This document shows positions 33,061 to 41,547 of a DNA stretch of 64,000 nucleotides, piece by piece. Numbering within the stretch: the first letter of the stretch is position 1; every line of letters starts with the position of its first letter. The stretch is from IMCC26207 sp037141255 (lineage in GTDB: Bacteria > Actinomycetota > Acidimicrobiia > Acidimicrobiales > Microtrichaceae). The notes beneath the pieces are model-generated. The model made no database searches, had not been told where the DNA came from, and was given only the letters and a program-made list of their open reading frames with translations. A program made the translations under genes and the position numbers. The stretch covers positions 1 through 64,000 of the forward strand of contig JBAXCX010000001.1 in NCBI GenBank assembly GCA_037141255.1. The letters are read 5' to 3'.

Positions 33061-34493
33061 TTCACCATCACATGCTTGAGTTCGGTGTAGTGCTCAATTG
33101 CGTATTGGCTCATGTCTTTTCCGTAGCCTGACTGTTTGAACCCACCATGGGGCATCTCTGGAACAAGTGGAATGTGATCATTGACCCAGACGGTGCCAAA
33201 GCGCAGTCGCGCGCTTGCCTGCATCGCAGTTCCAACATCAGAAGTAAACACAGATGCCGCCAGGCCATAATCACTGTCATTTGCCATCTGGATTGCTTGC
33301 TCTACGCTGCTGGCTCTTTGCACGGTCACAACCGGCCCAAACACTTCGCGCTGCACAATCTCTGAGCGCTGATCGACTCCGACCAGAACAGATGGCTCGT
33401 AGTAGAACCCGTCACCTGACCGGGTCGCCCCGCCCGTTACGGCAACCGCGCCCTCGGCACAGGCACGCTCAACGAAGCCACTCACGCGATCGCGTTGAGC
33501 GCGAGAAATCACGGGGCCGAGTTCTGTGGACTCATTCCCGGTAGGGCCAACAACGAGCGAGCGAGCCGCCTCTACGATTGCATCGACTGCCTCATCATGA
33601 ACCCCATCGGCCACAATTACTCTTGCTGCTGCAGTGCAATCCTGCCCCGCGTTCCAGAAGGAGCCGACCTTGATTGCCTCAGCCACCTGTGCCAAGTCAG
33701 CATCGTCAAAGACCAGCACAGGCGCCTTACCGCCAAGTTCCAGGTGGACTCGTTTGAGTGAGTCTGCAGCTGCTCGGGCGATGGCTTTGCCGGTACCTAC
33801 CGAACCTGTTACCGAGATCATGTCGACAAGCGGATGGGTAGTGAGTGCCACGCCGGTTGTAGCACCGTCTCCGCACACAAGATTGAACACTCCTGGTGGA
33901 AAGACATCTTGGGCGATCTCAGCAAGCAACAGCGAAGACATGGGAGTGAGATCAGACGGCTTCAGCACCACGGTGCAACCAGCAGCCAATGCTGGGCCGA
34001 GCTTCCATGCTGCCATCATGAGCGGATAGTTCCAGGGAGTGATCGAAGCAATCACGCCCACTGGCTCTCTGCGCAACATTGAGGTAAAGCCCTGCATGTA
34101 TTCACCCGCAGCCTGAGTCTCCATCGTGCGGGCAGCACCAGCAAAGAACCTGAAGCAATCGGCAGTGGCAGAGATCTCATCTCCTGTGGCCGAAACTGGC
34201 TTGCCGGCGTTGAGCGACTCAACCGCAATCAGGTCCTCGGTTCGTGCCTCGATCAGGTCGGCCAACTCGAACATAGCTGTTGCGCGCTCCAACGGTGTGG
34301 TAGCGCTCCAAGAGACAAACGCCTGTGCCGCGGCAGTAACCGCAGAGTCCACGTCCTGTGCATCCGATAGCGGAGCAGTAAAGATTTCCGAACCTGTTGA
34401 GGGATCCACCACGGAACTCATCTGACCAGAACCTGATGGCCGCCAACCTCCCCCGATGAAGTTTTCGTTTCTTAGTTCCATATTTGGCATCAT
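33054..34493 (-). CDS. Aldehyde dehydrogenase, probably gamma-aminobutyraldehyde type
   Basis: 479 residues. The catalytic Cys is in FWNAGQDCTAAARV and the general base Glu in HLELGGKAPV. TPWNYPLMMAAWKLGPALAAG and the C-terminal HGGFKQSGYGKD are as in betaine/aminobutyraldehyde dehydrogenases. It would oxidise 4-aminobutyraldehyde from putrescine to GABA. Three Met codons lie within five residues of the start; GGGGAG fits the second (34490) best. It is the first gene of the minus-strand polyamine operon and diverges from the transporter operon. Confidence 0.94.
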   Translation of the reverse strand: MMPNMELRNENFIGGGWRPSGSGQMSSVVDPSTGSEIFTAPLSDAQDVDSAVTAAAQAFVSWSATTPLERATAMFELADLIEARTEDLIAVESLNAGKPVSATGDEISATADCFRFFAGAARTMETQAAGEYMQGFTSMLRREPVGVIASITPWNYPLMMAAWKLGPALAAGCTVVLKPSDLTPMSSLLLAEIAQDVFPPGVFNLVCGDGATTGVALTTHPLVDMISVTGSVGTGKAIARAAADSLKRVHLELGGKAPVLVFDDADLAQVAEAIKVGSFWNAGQDCTAAARVIVADGVHDEAVDAIVEAARSLVVGPTGNESTELGPVISRAQRDRVSGFVERACAEGAVAVTGGATRSGDGFYYEPSVLVGVDQRSEIVQREVFGPVVTVQRASSVEQAIQMANDSDYGLAASVFTSDVGTAMQASARLRFGTVWVNDHIPLVPEMPHGGFKQSGYGKDMSQYAIEHYTELKHVMVKW

Positions 34494-34640
34494 TGCTCCC
34501 CTAGAAGTTCTAAGTTGCGTGCAGTTAGATCAGAGTTCATGCAGAACTCTTGACGCTGCTGAAGCTAGTTTTACAAGAAAACCGTTGTAAAAGATTTATT
34601 TCTCTACTGATACCGCAAGAACTGGTATAGGTGAACACGA
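34494..34640. promoter_or_regulatory. Divergent promoter region of the polyamine operons
   Basis: 147 bp between the aldehyde dehydrogenase (minus) and the transporter ATPase (plus). It contains the 8-8-8 inverted repeat at 34569-34592 and an AT-rich stretch just downstream that could hold the transporter promoter. AGGTGA lies six bases before the ATPase start. Confidence 0.6.
34569..34592. promoter_or_regulatory. Inverted repeat TTTTACAA-N8-TTGTAAAA
   Basis: A perfect 8-bp inverted repeat with an 8-base spacer lies midway between the divergent polyamine operons. Arm centres are 16 bp apart, suiting a dimeric regulator. The nearby Lrp-family gene is a candidate, but its cognate site is not known. 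Confidence 0.65.
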
Positions 34641-35846
34641 ATGACAGAAGCACTCGACGGCGGTGGGGGAATCCAAGGCAACAGTGATGCAGTAACTGCC
34701 GCCTCCGATGTAGTGATTCGTTTAGAAAACGTGGTCAAAAAATTTGGTGAGTACACCGCAGTTGAATCTGCAGATTTTGATATTGCCGAGGGTGAGTTCT
34801 TCTCCATGCTTGGTCCCTCGGGTTGCGGAAAGACCACCACTCTGCGAATGATCGCTGGGTTTGAACAACCCACCTCTGGGCGGATCCTGCTCGATGGCGT
34901 GGACGTGTCACAGACTCCGCCACACAAGCGCAACGTCAATACTGTGTTTCAGAACTACGCGCTGTTTCCGCATATGTCGGTGTTCGACAATGTTGCATTC
35001 GGCCTTCGCAACTCCAAAGTTCCCGAAGTTGAGGTCACCAAGCGAGTCACTGAGTTGCTCGAGATTGTTCGGCTACCTGAGTATGCGAAGCGACGCCCCA
35101 ATCAACTCTCGGGTGGGCAGCAGCAACGCATTGCCCTTGCCAGAGCACTCGTGAATCTTCCCAAAGCACTGTTGCTTGATGAGCCACTTGGCGCACTTGA
35201 CCTGAAATTGCGCCAAGCAATGCAGCTTGAACTCAAGCGAATTCAGCGAGAGGTGGGCATTACCTTCATCTTTGTCACGCACGACCAGGAAGAAGCCCTG
35301 ACCATGTCAGATCGCATCGCGGTGATGACCAATGGCCGCACCGATCAGATCGGCACTCCAACTCAGATTTATCACCAGCCCACCACTGCGTTTGTGGCTG
35401 GGTTTATCGGCACAGCCAACCTTCTGCCCGTTACGGTCCGAAGCCAAGAGGCAAGCACGGTGACGGTGGACTCACGCACGGGCGCACAGTTCAGCGTTCC
35501 GAGCGGTGACCGCAACTATCTGCCCGGATCCGATGTCACGCTGATGATTCGCCCTGAACGACTCGTCCCCAGTTTCGCCCCCGTAGATGGGGTGGCGGGC
35601 GGCAGTATTCCCACCACCGTGACCAGCCTTTTATTCCAAGGGCCTGTCGTGCGCTGCGAGGTGCAGACTGATATGGGCTCAGCCCTGGTTGCCCACCTTG
35701 GCCCCGAGGATGACCCAGCGCGGCTGACAGTTGGATCCCGAGTCGATATGACCTGGGCCTATGACGGCGCCTACCTAGTGCCCGAGGCAATCAACCCTGA
35801 AGATGCCGGAATGACACCAATCGATACCGGTGAGGAAGAAATCTAG
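34641..35846 (+). CDS. potA: Polyamine ABC transporter ATP-binding protein
   Basis: 401 residues. Walker A is GPSGCGKTTTLRMIAGFEQP, the signature is LSGGQQQRIALARAL, Walker B is ALLLDEPLGALD and the switch His is in FVTHDQEEAL. A C-terminal TOBE domain (residues about 280-380, MIRPERLVP) is typical of PotA/spermidine-type importers. It is the first of four genes encoding a complete importer. Adjacent catabolic genes suggest putrescine or a related diamine as substrate. Confidence 0.94.
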   Translation: MTEALDGGGGIQGNSDAVTAASDVVIRLENVVKKFGEYTAVESADFDIAEGEFFSMLGPSGCGKTTTLRMIAGFEQPTSGRILLDGVDVSQTPPHKRNVNTVFQNYALFPHMSVFDNVAFGLRNSKVPEVEVTKRVTELLEIVRLPEYAKRRPNQLSGGQQQRIALARALVNLPKALLLDEPLGALDLKLRQAMQLELKRIQREVGITFIFVTHDQEEALTMSDRIAVMTNGRTDQIGTPTQIYHQPTTAFVAGFIGTANLLPVTVRSQEASTVTVDSRTGAQFSVPSGDRNYLPGSDVTLMIRPERLVPSFAPVDGVAGGSIPTTVTSLLFQGPVVRCEVQTDMGSALVAHLGPEDDPARLTVGSRVDMTWAYDGAYLVPEAINPEDAGMTPIDTGEEEI

Positions 35847-35885
35847 AGCTATGCCCAATTCCATTCAGACAGAAACGAGAGCACA

Positions 35886-37094
35886 GTGACAAATCGTAAA
35901 ACTCGAATCCAGCCCTCTGCTACCCAAGCAACCAAGGCGGACCTGAGCAGGCGCAAATTCCTGGGAACCTCTGGTCTGGCTCTGGGCGGTCTTGCGCTTG
36001 GCCCCGCGATCCTCGCTGCCTGCAGCGGTGGGAGCAGCAGCAGCGACTCCTCCTCTGCTAGCGATGAACTCTGGTTCGAGAACTGGACGCTCTACATCGA
36101 TAAGCCCGATGGCGATTTGTACGGCAAGGGCGGCACACTTGACTCGTTTCAGAAGGCCTCGGGGCAGAAAATCAAGTACACCGAAGGCATTAACGACAAC
36201 AACGAGTACTTCGCCAAAATTCAGCCGCTGCTGTCGAAGGGCAAGCCCATTGGCCCCGATATTTTTGCGCTCACCTTCTGGATGGCAGGCCGCCTCGTAG
36301 ACCTCGGTTGGGTGGAAAAGCTTCCACTCGACAAGATCCCGAACTCATCAAACTTGATCGAGGCACTCACCAAACCGCCATCGGACCCCACGGGTGCGTA
36401 CTCACTGCCTTGGCAGGCGGGCATGGCTGGCATCGCGTACAACAAATCCGTCACCGGACGCGAGTTGACCTCGATAGACGACTTGTTTGATCCTGCGTTC
36501 AAAGGCAAAATCGGCATGCTGACCGAGATGCGCGACACCATCGGCCTGCTCGCAATGTCATTAGGGATCGATCTCGCTAAGCCCACCATTAAAAAGTTCC
36601 AGCCCGCTTTCGACAAACTCCAAGAGGGCGTGGACTCGGGGCAGATTCGCTCGTTCACGGGCAATGACTACATCGACGATCTTGAACAGGGAAGCTTCGC
36701 AGCCTGCATCGGTTGGTCTGGTGACGTCGTGCAGCTCTCTGCCTCAAATCCAAACATCGGGTTCTCGATTCCAGAGTCTGGGGGAACGCTCTGGTTTGAC
36801 ACCATGGAGATTCCTGTTGGTGCAACCAATGTTGCCGGCGCCGCTGAATGGATGAACTACGTCTATGACCCAGTCAACGCCGCAAAGATAACGGCCGAGG
36901 TGCAGTACATCTCACCCGTGCAAGGGGTGCAAGAGGAGTTGCGCAAAATGGGCGGCACTGCCGCTGCGCTAGCGGATAGTCAACTCATCTTCCCTGATGC
37001 ATCCACACTTGCGAAGCTTCAGACCTGGGGCAACCTCGATGACGTTCAGGAGCCACTCTTTGACGAAGAGTTCGCCAAGATCACCGGTGCCTGA
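35886..37094 (+). CDS. potD: Polyamine-type substrate-binding lipoprotein
   Basis: 402 residues from a GTG. A twin-arginine signal SRRKFLGTSGLALGG leads to a lipobox LAAC, so the protein is exported folded and lipid-anchored. The mature part starts with a Gly/Ser linker (CSGGSSSSDSSS) and has the PotD/PotF layout: LWFENWTLYI, IFALTFWMAGRLVDLGWVEKL and YSLPWQAGMAGIAYNK. It delivers substrate to the permeases encoded downstream. There is 39 bp between the ATPase stop and this start, with a GAGAG site upstream. Confidence 0.94.
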   Translation: MTNRKTRIQPSATQATKADLSRRKFLGTSGLALGGLALGPAILAACSGGSSSSDSSSASDELWFENWTLYIDKPDGDLYGKGGTLDSFQKASGQKIKYTEGINDNNEYFAKIQPLLSKGKPIGPDIFALTFWMAGRLVDLGWVEKLPLDKIPNSSNLIEALTKPPSDPTGAYSLPWQAGMAGIAYNKSVTGRELTSIDDLFDPAFKGKIGMLTEMRDTIGLLAMSLGIDLAKPTIKKFQPAFDKLQEGVDSGQIRSFTGNDYIDDLEQGSFAACIGWSGDVVQLSASNPNIGFSIPESGGTLWFDTMEIPVGATNVAGAAEWMNYVYDPVNAAKITAEVQYISPVQGVQEELRKMGGTAAALADSQLIFPDASTLAKLQTWGNLDDVQEPLFDEEFAKITGA

Positions 37095-37106
37095 GTAGGC
37101 ATCGTT

Positions 37107-37988
37107 ATGGCAGCAGACACGACCTCAGACGATCGCGGTCTCCGCAAAGGGAAGTGGGCTCCCTATGGCCTGCTGAGCCCCGGCATTTTATGGCTGGTGC
37201 TGTTCTTCCTTCTGCCAGTGATGATTCTGGTTCGTACTGCACTGTCATCAAAGGCCACGCGCTTTGGCAATCCAGAATTCTCGTGGCAGTTCTCGAACTT
37301 CTCCTCGGCCTTCACGGATTACGGACCGCAGTTCTTACGATCCTTTGTGTTTGCTGGCATCGCCACCATCTCGGCAATCCTCATTGGCTATCCCTTGGCG
37401 TATTGGATCGCCACGCGAAGCGGGAGGTGGAAAAACCTGCTGATCGGACTTGTGGTTGTTCCGTTCTTCACCTCGTACCTGATCCGCACGATTGCTTGGA
37501 CCTCAATCCTGAAAGACGACGGGGTGGTACTGACCATTATCCGGGCAATCCCCTTTGTTCCTCAGGACTTTCGCCTCCTTGCCACCCCGGCAGGCGTAAT
37601 TGGAGGCCTGACCTACAACTTTTTGTCCTTCATGATTTTGCCCATCTACGTCAGTCTCGAGAAGATCGACTTCCGCCTAACGGAAGCAGCAGCGGATCTG
37701 TACGGAACACCATGGCAAGCATTTAAAAAAGTGGTGCTCCCGCTTTCTATGCCAGGGGTGTTTGCTGGCAGCTTGCTGGTATTCATCCCGGCTGCAGGTG
37801 ATTACCTGAACAACCGCTACCTGGGTTCTCCCAAGACCTCGATGATTGGCACCGTGGTGCAAGACAAGTTCTTGGTGCAGTTTGATTACCCAGTAGCGGC
37901 GGCGCTCTCGCTTGTGCTGATGGCGATTATTACCACCATGGTGTTGATCTATTCCAAGTTCCTCGGCACAGAAGGTCTCGCAGTATGA
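37107..37988 (+). CDS. potB: Polyamine ABC transporter permease, PotB type
   Basis: 293 residues with six predicted membrane segments; the first is LLSPGILWLVLFFLLPVMIL. The EAA loop contacting the ATPase is EAAADLYGTPWQAFKKVVLPLSMPG, near residue 190. The sequence LLIGLVVVPFFTSYLIRTIAW is typical of PotB. It starts 13 bp after the binding protein gene and is the first of the two permease halves. Confidence 0.95.
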   Translation: MAADTTSDDRGLRKGKWAPYGLLSPGILWLVLFFLLPVMILVRTALSSKATRFGNPEFSWQFSNFSSAFTDYGPQFLRSFVFAGIATISAILIGYPLAYWIATRSGRWKNLLIGLVVVPFFTSYLIRTIAWTSILKDDGVVLTIIRAIPFVPQDFRLLATPAGVIGGLTYNFLSFMILPIYVSLEKIDFRLTEAAADLYGTPWQAFKKVVLPLSMPGVFAGSLLVFIPAAGDYLNNRYLGSPKTSMIGTVVQDKFLVQFDYPVAAALSLVLMAIITTMVLIYSKFLGTEGLAV

Positions 37989-38025
37989 CCGCGAAGCCTG
38001 CTCACAGACGAGGGGCGGTTCTGCG

Positions 38026-38907
38026 ATGGTGATGTCTGAGGGGGTCGCACCGCCGTACTTGTCGCGTGAACTCGAAGCGCCCGGTAAGCCAAGACGAGGA
38101 TCAAACACATCCGGTCGGGCCGGGTCGCGTTGGGGGCAAAGAATTCTGACTGGATTCGCCTGCCTCGTGTACTTGTATTTATTTCTGCCACTCATCAACA
38201 TCATCGTCTTTACCTTCAATGACCCGATCGGCAGATACAACATCAGCTGGGATGGATTCACGATCAATAACTGGCTTGACCCGTTTAAGGACAAAGAACT
38301 CACCGACGCATTTATCCGCAGCCTCGAGGTGGCATTTCTGGCCATCACGATTGCGCTCATCATGGGCTCGCTGATTGCCATTGCACTTGCCCGCTACCGA
38401 TTTACTGGCTCTCGCGGAATCGAGATTTTTCTGGTGCTTCCGCTCACCACACCAGAGATTGTGTTGGGAGCTTCGCTGTACCAACTCTTCTTGGGACGCA
38501 ATATCATCTTCGGGTTCTCGACCGTGGTCATTGCCCATGTGATGTTCTGTGTCAGCTTTGTTGCACTGACGGTCAAGGCACGAGTCCGTGGTTTTGACTG
38601 GACTCTGGAAGACGCAGCCATGGACCTTGGGGCATCACCTTGGCGTAGCTTTCGCAAAATCACTTTTCCGCTCATCTTGCCCGGGATTGTGGCCGCTGCC
38701 CTGCTCAGCTTTGCGCTCTCACTCGATGACTACATCGTGACGGACTTCACCAAGGGCGAGTTCACCACCTTCCCCATTCAAGTCAATAACGCTTTCCGCG
38801 TGTCCTTCCCACCGCAGGTCAATGTATTAGCCACCATGGTGTTGATCGTGAGCGTCCTACTACTCGTGCTCACCTCAGTTCGAGGCGAAAAGGGCGTCAC
38901 TCGCTAA
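38026..38907 (+). CDS. potC: Polyamine ABC transporter permease, PotC type
   Basis: 293 residues with six membrane segments. The EAA loop reads DAAMDLGASPWRSFRKITFP, and LPLTTPEIVLGASLYQLF and ALSLDDYIVTDFTKG match PotC. The first 35 residues are a hydrophilic Arg/Gly/Pro-rich extension; MVMSEG offers starts at 38026 or 38032. A 15-codon open frame starts with ATGA at the potB stop and ends at the potC start, perhaps for translational coupling. Confidence 0.94.
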   Translation: MVMSEGVAPPYLSRELEAPGKPRRGSNTSGRAGSRWGQRILTGFACLVYLYLFLPLINIIVFTFNDPIGRYNISWDGFTINNWLDPFKDKELTDAFIRSLEVAFLAITIALIMGSLIAIALARYRFTGSRGIEIFLVLPLTTPEIVLGASLYQLFLGRNIIFGFSTVVIAHVMFCVSFVALTVKARVRGFDWTLEDAAMDLGASPWRSFRKITFPLILPGIVAAALLSFALSLDDYIVTDFTKGEFTTFPIQVNNAFRVSFPPQVNVLATMVLIVSVLLLVLTSVRGEKGVTR

Positions 38908-38935
38908 AGCTGGCTCACTTACTCAGACTGGCTCA

Positions 38936-40621
38936 CTAGCCCAGACTCGCGGCGGCAGTTGATTTTGCCCACCGGTAATCGGCCTTGCCCGATGGCGAGC
39001 GAACTACCTGCTCAACCAGAACCAGACTCCGCGGAATTTTGTATCCCGCTAGTTGACCGCGGCAGTGAGCATCGAGCTCCTCGAGCGTGGGAGTACTTCC
39101 CTTCGTGGGTTGAACAACAGCAGTCACTCGTTCACCCCAGCGCTCATCCGCAACACCAACCACCAAAACGTCGTACACCGCTGGATGCCCCTTCAACAGA
39201 GCTTCCACTTCTTCGGGGTAGACCTTTTCACCGCCGGTGTTGATACTGACAGATCCTCGACCAAGCAACGTGATGGAACCGTCCGCCTCGACCGTGGCCA
39301 TATCGCCCGGCAGGACGTAGCGGGTGCCTTCGATGACAACAAAAGTCTCGGCCGTTTTTTCTGCAGCATTGTGATACCGCAGGGGGATATAGCCCGAGTG
39401 CGCAATTCGGCCGACAACTCCAGATCCAGGTTCAACGGGGTGGCCAGAATCATCTAGGACTGTGGTCCCTGCCTCGACGTTATCGAAGCGAACTCCCTTG
39501 CCGGGATCCTCTCCAGGGGATAACCGCCGACTTCCTTGGATACCTGTCTCGGAGGAGCCAAACCCGTCGGTCAACATGGCGTTCGGAGCAATCTCTCTCA
39601 GGCGATCTCGCAGCGAAGGGGCAAGTGGTGCACCGCCATTCGACAGCGAATACATGCTCGAAATCTCGAAGGGACCTTGCTCATCCCAAGCATCAATTAG
39701 TGGCCGGGCCATGGCGTCGCCAACCACAGTCATAATCGACACCTTTTCGACGTCCACGGTCTTCCAGATCTCGACTGGCTCAAACCCACCAGAATGCAGA
39801 ATCACCTTTGCACCACAGAGAAGCCACATCAACGAGACCCACTGCGCTGCCGCATGCATCAGGGGGGCTAGGGCATAGAACACAAAGTCAAAATCAATGA
39901 TTCGCTCAAGAAGTTCTTCGGGTGAGGCCACCGGCCCTGACATCCGCATCGGGTCTCCACCGCCGATGCATCCAAAAAACGCATCGGCTTGTCGCCAGAT
40001 CACGCCTTTGGGCATACCGGTAGTTCCACCCGTGTAGAGCAAGTACAGATCGTCATTCCCTCGGCCTAGTACGAGGGGGCGATCAGGCGAGGCTGCAGCT
40101 AGGGCTTGGTCATAGATGATTGCGTCGGGGAGCATCTCGAGGGTGCGTTGTTCTGCAATCGGGCTAACGAGAATCGGGCTGACCACAATCGCGCTAACGA
40201 CAACGCAGTGGCGCAGAGCAGGCACCTCGGCGGCGACGCTGCTGACCCGATCGACAAACTCTTCATTGCAGACCAAGACAACAAGCCCAGAGTCGAGCAA
40301 GAGGTACCGCAACTCCTCGGTGACGTAGCGGTAATTGATGTTCACAGGGATTGCACGAATCTTGAAACAAGCCAGAAGTACCTCGAGATACTCCGTGCAG
40401 TTGGTCAGATAGCAACCCACAAACTCCCCCGGCTGCACCCCCTTGGCCAAGAGATGATTCGCCATGCGGTTGGCACGCTCCTCGAGTTGCCCGTAGGTCA
40501 ACCTGCGAGCGCCGCAGACGATCGCCTCTCGCTCCGCTACCCGATCCGAGACGGCCTCGAACAAGTCGGCCAAGTTGTAGCTCAGCGAGGCCTCTGATGC
40601 AGTTGTTGATGAATCGCCCAT
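38936..40621 (-). CDS. Acyl-CoA synthetase, FadD19-like
   Basis: 561 residues from the ATG at 40621 (MGDSSTTASEASLSYNLADL). The open frame extends to 40903 but the first 94 codons overlap the neighbouring gene's end and look non-coding. The AMP loop is LYTGGTTGMPKGVIWR, the hinge INTGGEKVYPEEVEALL and the C-terminal lysine SPSGKADYRWAK. It is a close relative of the ligase at 23975 and should activate a carboxylic acid to its CoA thioester. No KstR-type motif is visible upstream. Confidence 0.93.
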   Translation of the reverse strand: MGDSSTTASEASLSYNLADLFEAVSDRVAEREAIVCGARRLTYGQLEERANRMANHLLAKGVQPGEFVGCYLTNCTEYLEVLLACFKIRAIPVNINYRYVTEELRYLLLDSGLVVLVCNEEFVDRVSSVAAEVPALRHCVVVSAIVVSPILVSPIAEQRTLEMLPDAIIYDQALAAASPDRPLVLGRGNDDLYLLYTGGTTGMPKGVIWRQADAFFGCIGGGDPMRMSGPVASPEELLERIIDFDFVFYALAPLMHAAAQWVSLMWLLCGAKVILHSGGFEPVEIWKTVDVEKVSIMTVVGDAMARPLIDAWDEQGPFEISSMYSLSNGGAPLAPSLRDRLREIAPNAMLTDGFGSSETGIQGSRRLSPGEDPGKGVRFDNVEAGTTVLDDSGHPVEPGSGVVGRIAHSGYIPLRYHNAAEKTAETFVVIEGTRYVLPGDMATVEADGSITLLGRGSVSINTGGEKVYPEEVEALLKGHPAVYDVLVVGVADERWGERVTAVVQPTKGSTPTLEELDAHCRGQLAGYKIPRSLVLVEQVVRSPSGKADYRWAKSTAAASLG

Positions 40622-40643
40622 ATGGGCAGACAAGGTAGTCGCG

Positions 40644-41465
40644 TCAGCGCGAAATGACCTGTCCCTGCAGCGTGTCTCGCTGCACGTTGGTTCGCTGAAC
40701 AATCCCCACCTCATCACAACAGGAGTCACTGTTTGCGCAGCCGCCATCTTGATGCGATTGATAGTTGACTCTGAATCCGCTCGGCAAGACCTGGTTTCCT
40801 GTGGCGAGTAACGCTTCTGCATCTGACCAGCGGATGGCAACCGAGGGGTCATCACATCTAGCGAAGACTTCAGACCACATAGTGACTCCCGAAATGCGAT
40901 CACCGGCTGGGTGCAGGTCTCGAATGACGGTGCTGACAGAACTCGAAAGGTCGGTCACCGTTCCCCGCCAAGCAGTTTGATCCCCGAGTGCCACTCGCTC
41001 AATGCGCAGGCGATACGGAACACTGGGTTGCCAGACAAAGTCTCGGGTATGCGGATTCGCCATCTTTGAGGGCAACGCAGACTCGGACCCTGATAACACC
41101 ATCCCGCGGTGGTCATACCCACCCCAGTTCACCGCCGTTGATCCAGGATGACCGGGATGCCATTGCAAACCAAGATGCGCCCCACCACCATGGCGGCCGC
41201 TCTCATCCGCGAAATCTGCCTGCAGGGCCCAAAAATAGAGGCGCTCCACGCTCGGGGGCTCAAGGATCTCGAGCGTGACAGCTACGGCGGTGATCTCTGC
41301 TGCGGTGATGGGTGCTGCGCTGCCGGCCAAATCCTCCACAGAGGGCAACTGCCAGCTGAGATGAAACGAGGATGCCCGATTACTTGAGGTTGGCAAACCC
41401 GCTACTCGACCCGAAGCAGAGGCCCGAAGGCTTGTGCGAAGCTTTTGCCACCAAGTTTCAGCCAT
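40644..41465 (-). CDS. Unknown soluble protein with Cys-rich tail
   Basis: 273 residues; no family recognised. No signal peptide or membrane segment is evident. The central part (LYFWALQADFADESG, GGGAHLGLQWHPGHPGST, VNWGGYDHRG) looks like a beta-sandwich of the DUF3472 or carbohydrate-binding kind, but that is a guess. The C-terminus contains GGCANSDSCCDEVG, a possible metal site. It is divergent from the glutamate-receptor-like channel at 41548. The acyl-CoA synthetase follows it on the same strand after 22 bp. Confidence 0.8.
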   Translation of the reverse strand: MAETWWQKLRTSLRASASGRVAGLPTSSNRASSFHLSWQLPSVEDLAGSAAPITAAEITAVAVTLEILEPPSVERLYFWALQADFADESGRHGGGAHLGLQWHPGHPGSTAVNWGGYDHRGMVLSGSESALPSKMANPHTRDFVWQPSVPYRLRIERVALGDQTAWRGTVTDLSSSVSTVIRDLHPAGDRISGVTMWSEVFARCDDPSVAIRWSDAEALLATGNQVLPSGFRVNYQSHQDGGCANSDSCCDEVGIVQRTNVQRDTLQGQVISR

Positions 41466-41488
41466 AGCCCAGTATCGCTGACACCGGC

Positions 41489-41507
41489 CTACTTCGCCTA
41501 GAAGTAG
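41489..41507. promoter_or_regulatory. Inverted repeat CTACTTC-GCCTA-GAAGTAG
   Basis: A perfect 7-bp inverted repeat with a 5-base spacer lies in the 82-bp divergent region between the unknown protein and the channel gene. It is a plausible operator for either gene, with no regulator assigned. Confidence 0.5.
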
Positions 41508-41547
41508 TCAACTGTGAGATTATTTTGCCGTGCAGCAAGGTTCGATA

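Noticed and set aside
38908..38935. Short direct repeats of CTGGCTCACT between converging genes
   Set aside because: Two imperfect copies in 28 bp with no hairpin or T-run; nothing supports a function.
40622..40903. N-terminal extension of the acyl-CoA synthetase to 40903
   Set aside because: The extra 94 codons overlap the end of the neighbouring gene and do not resemble the ligase family; the ATG at 40621 fits the family start.
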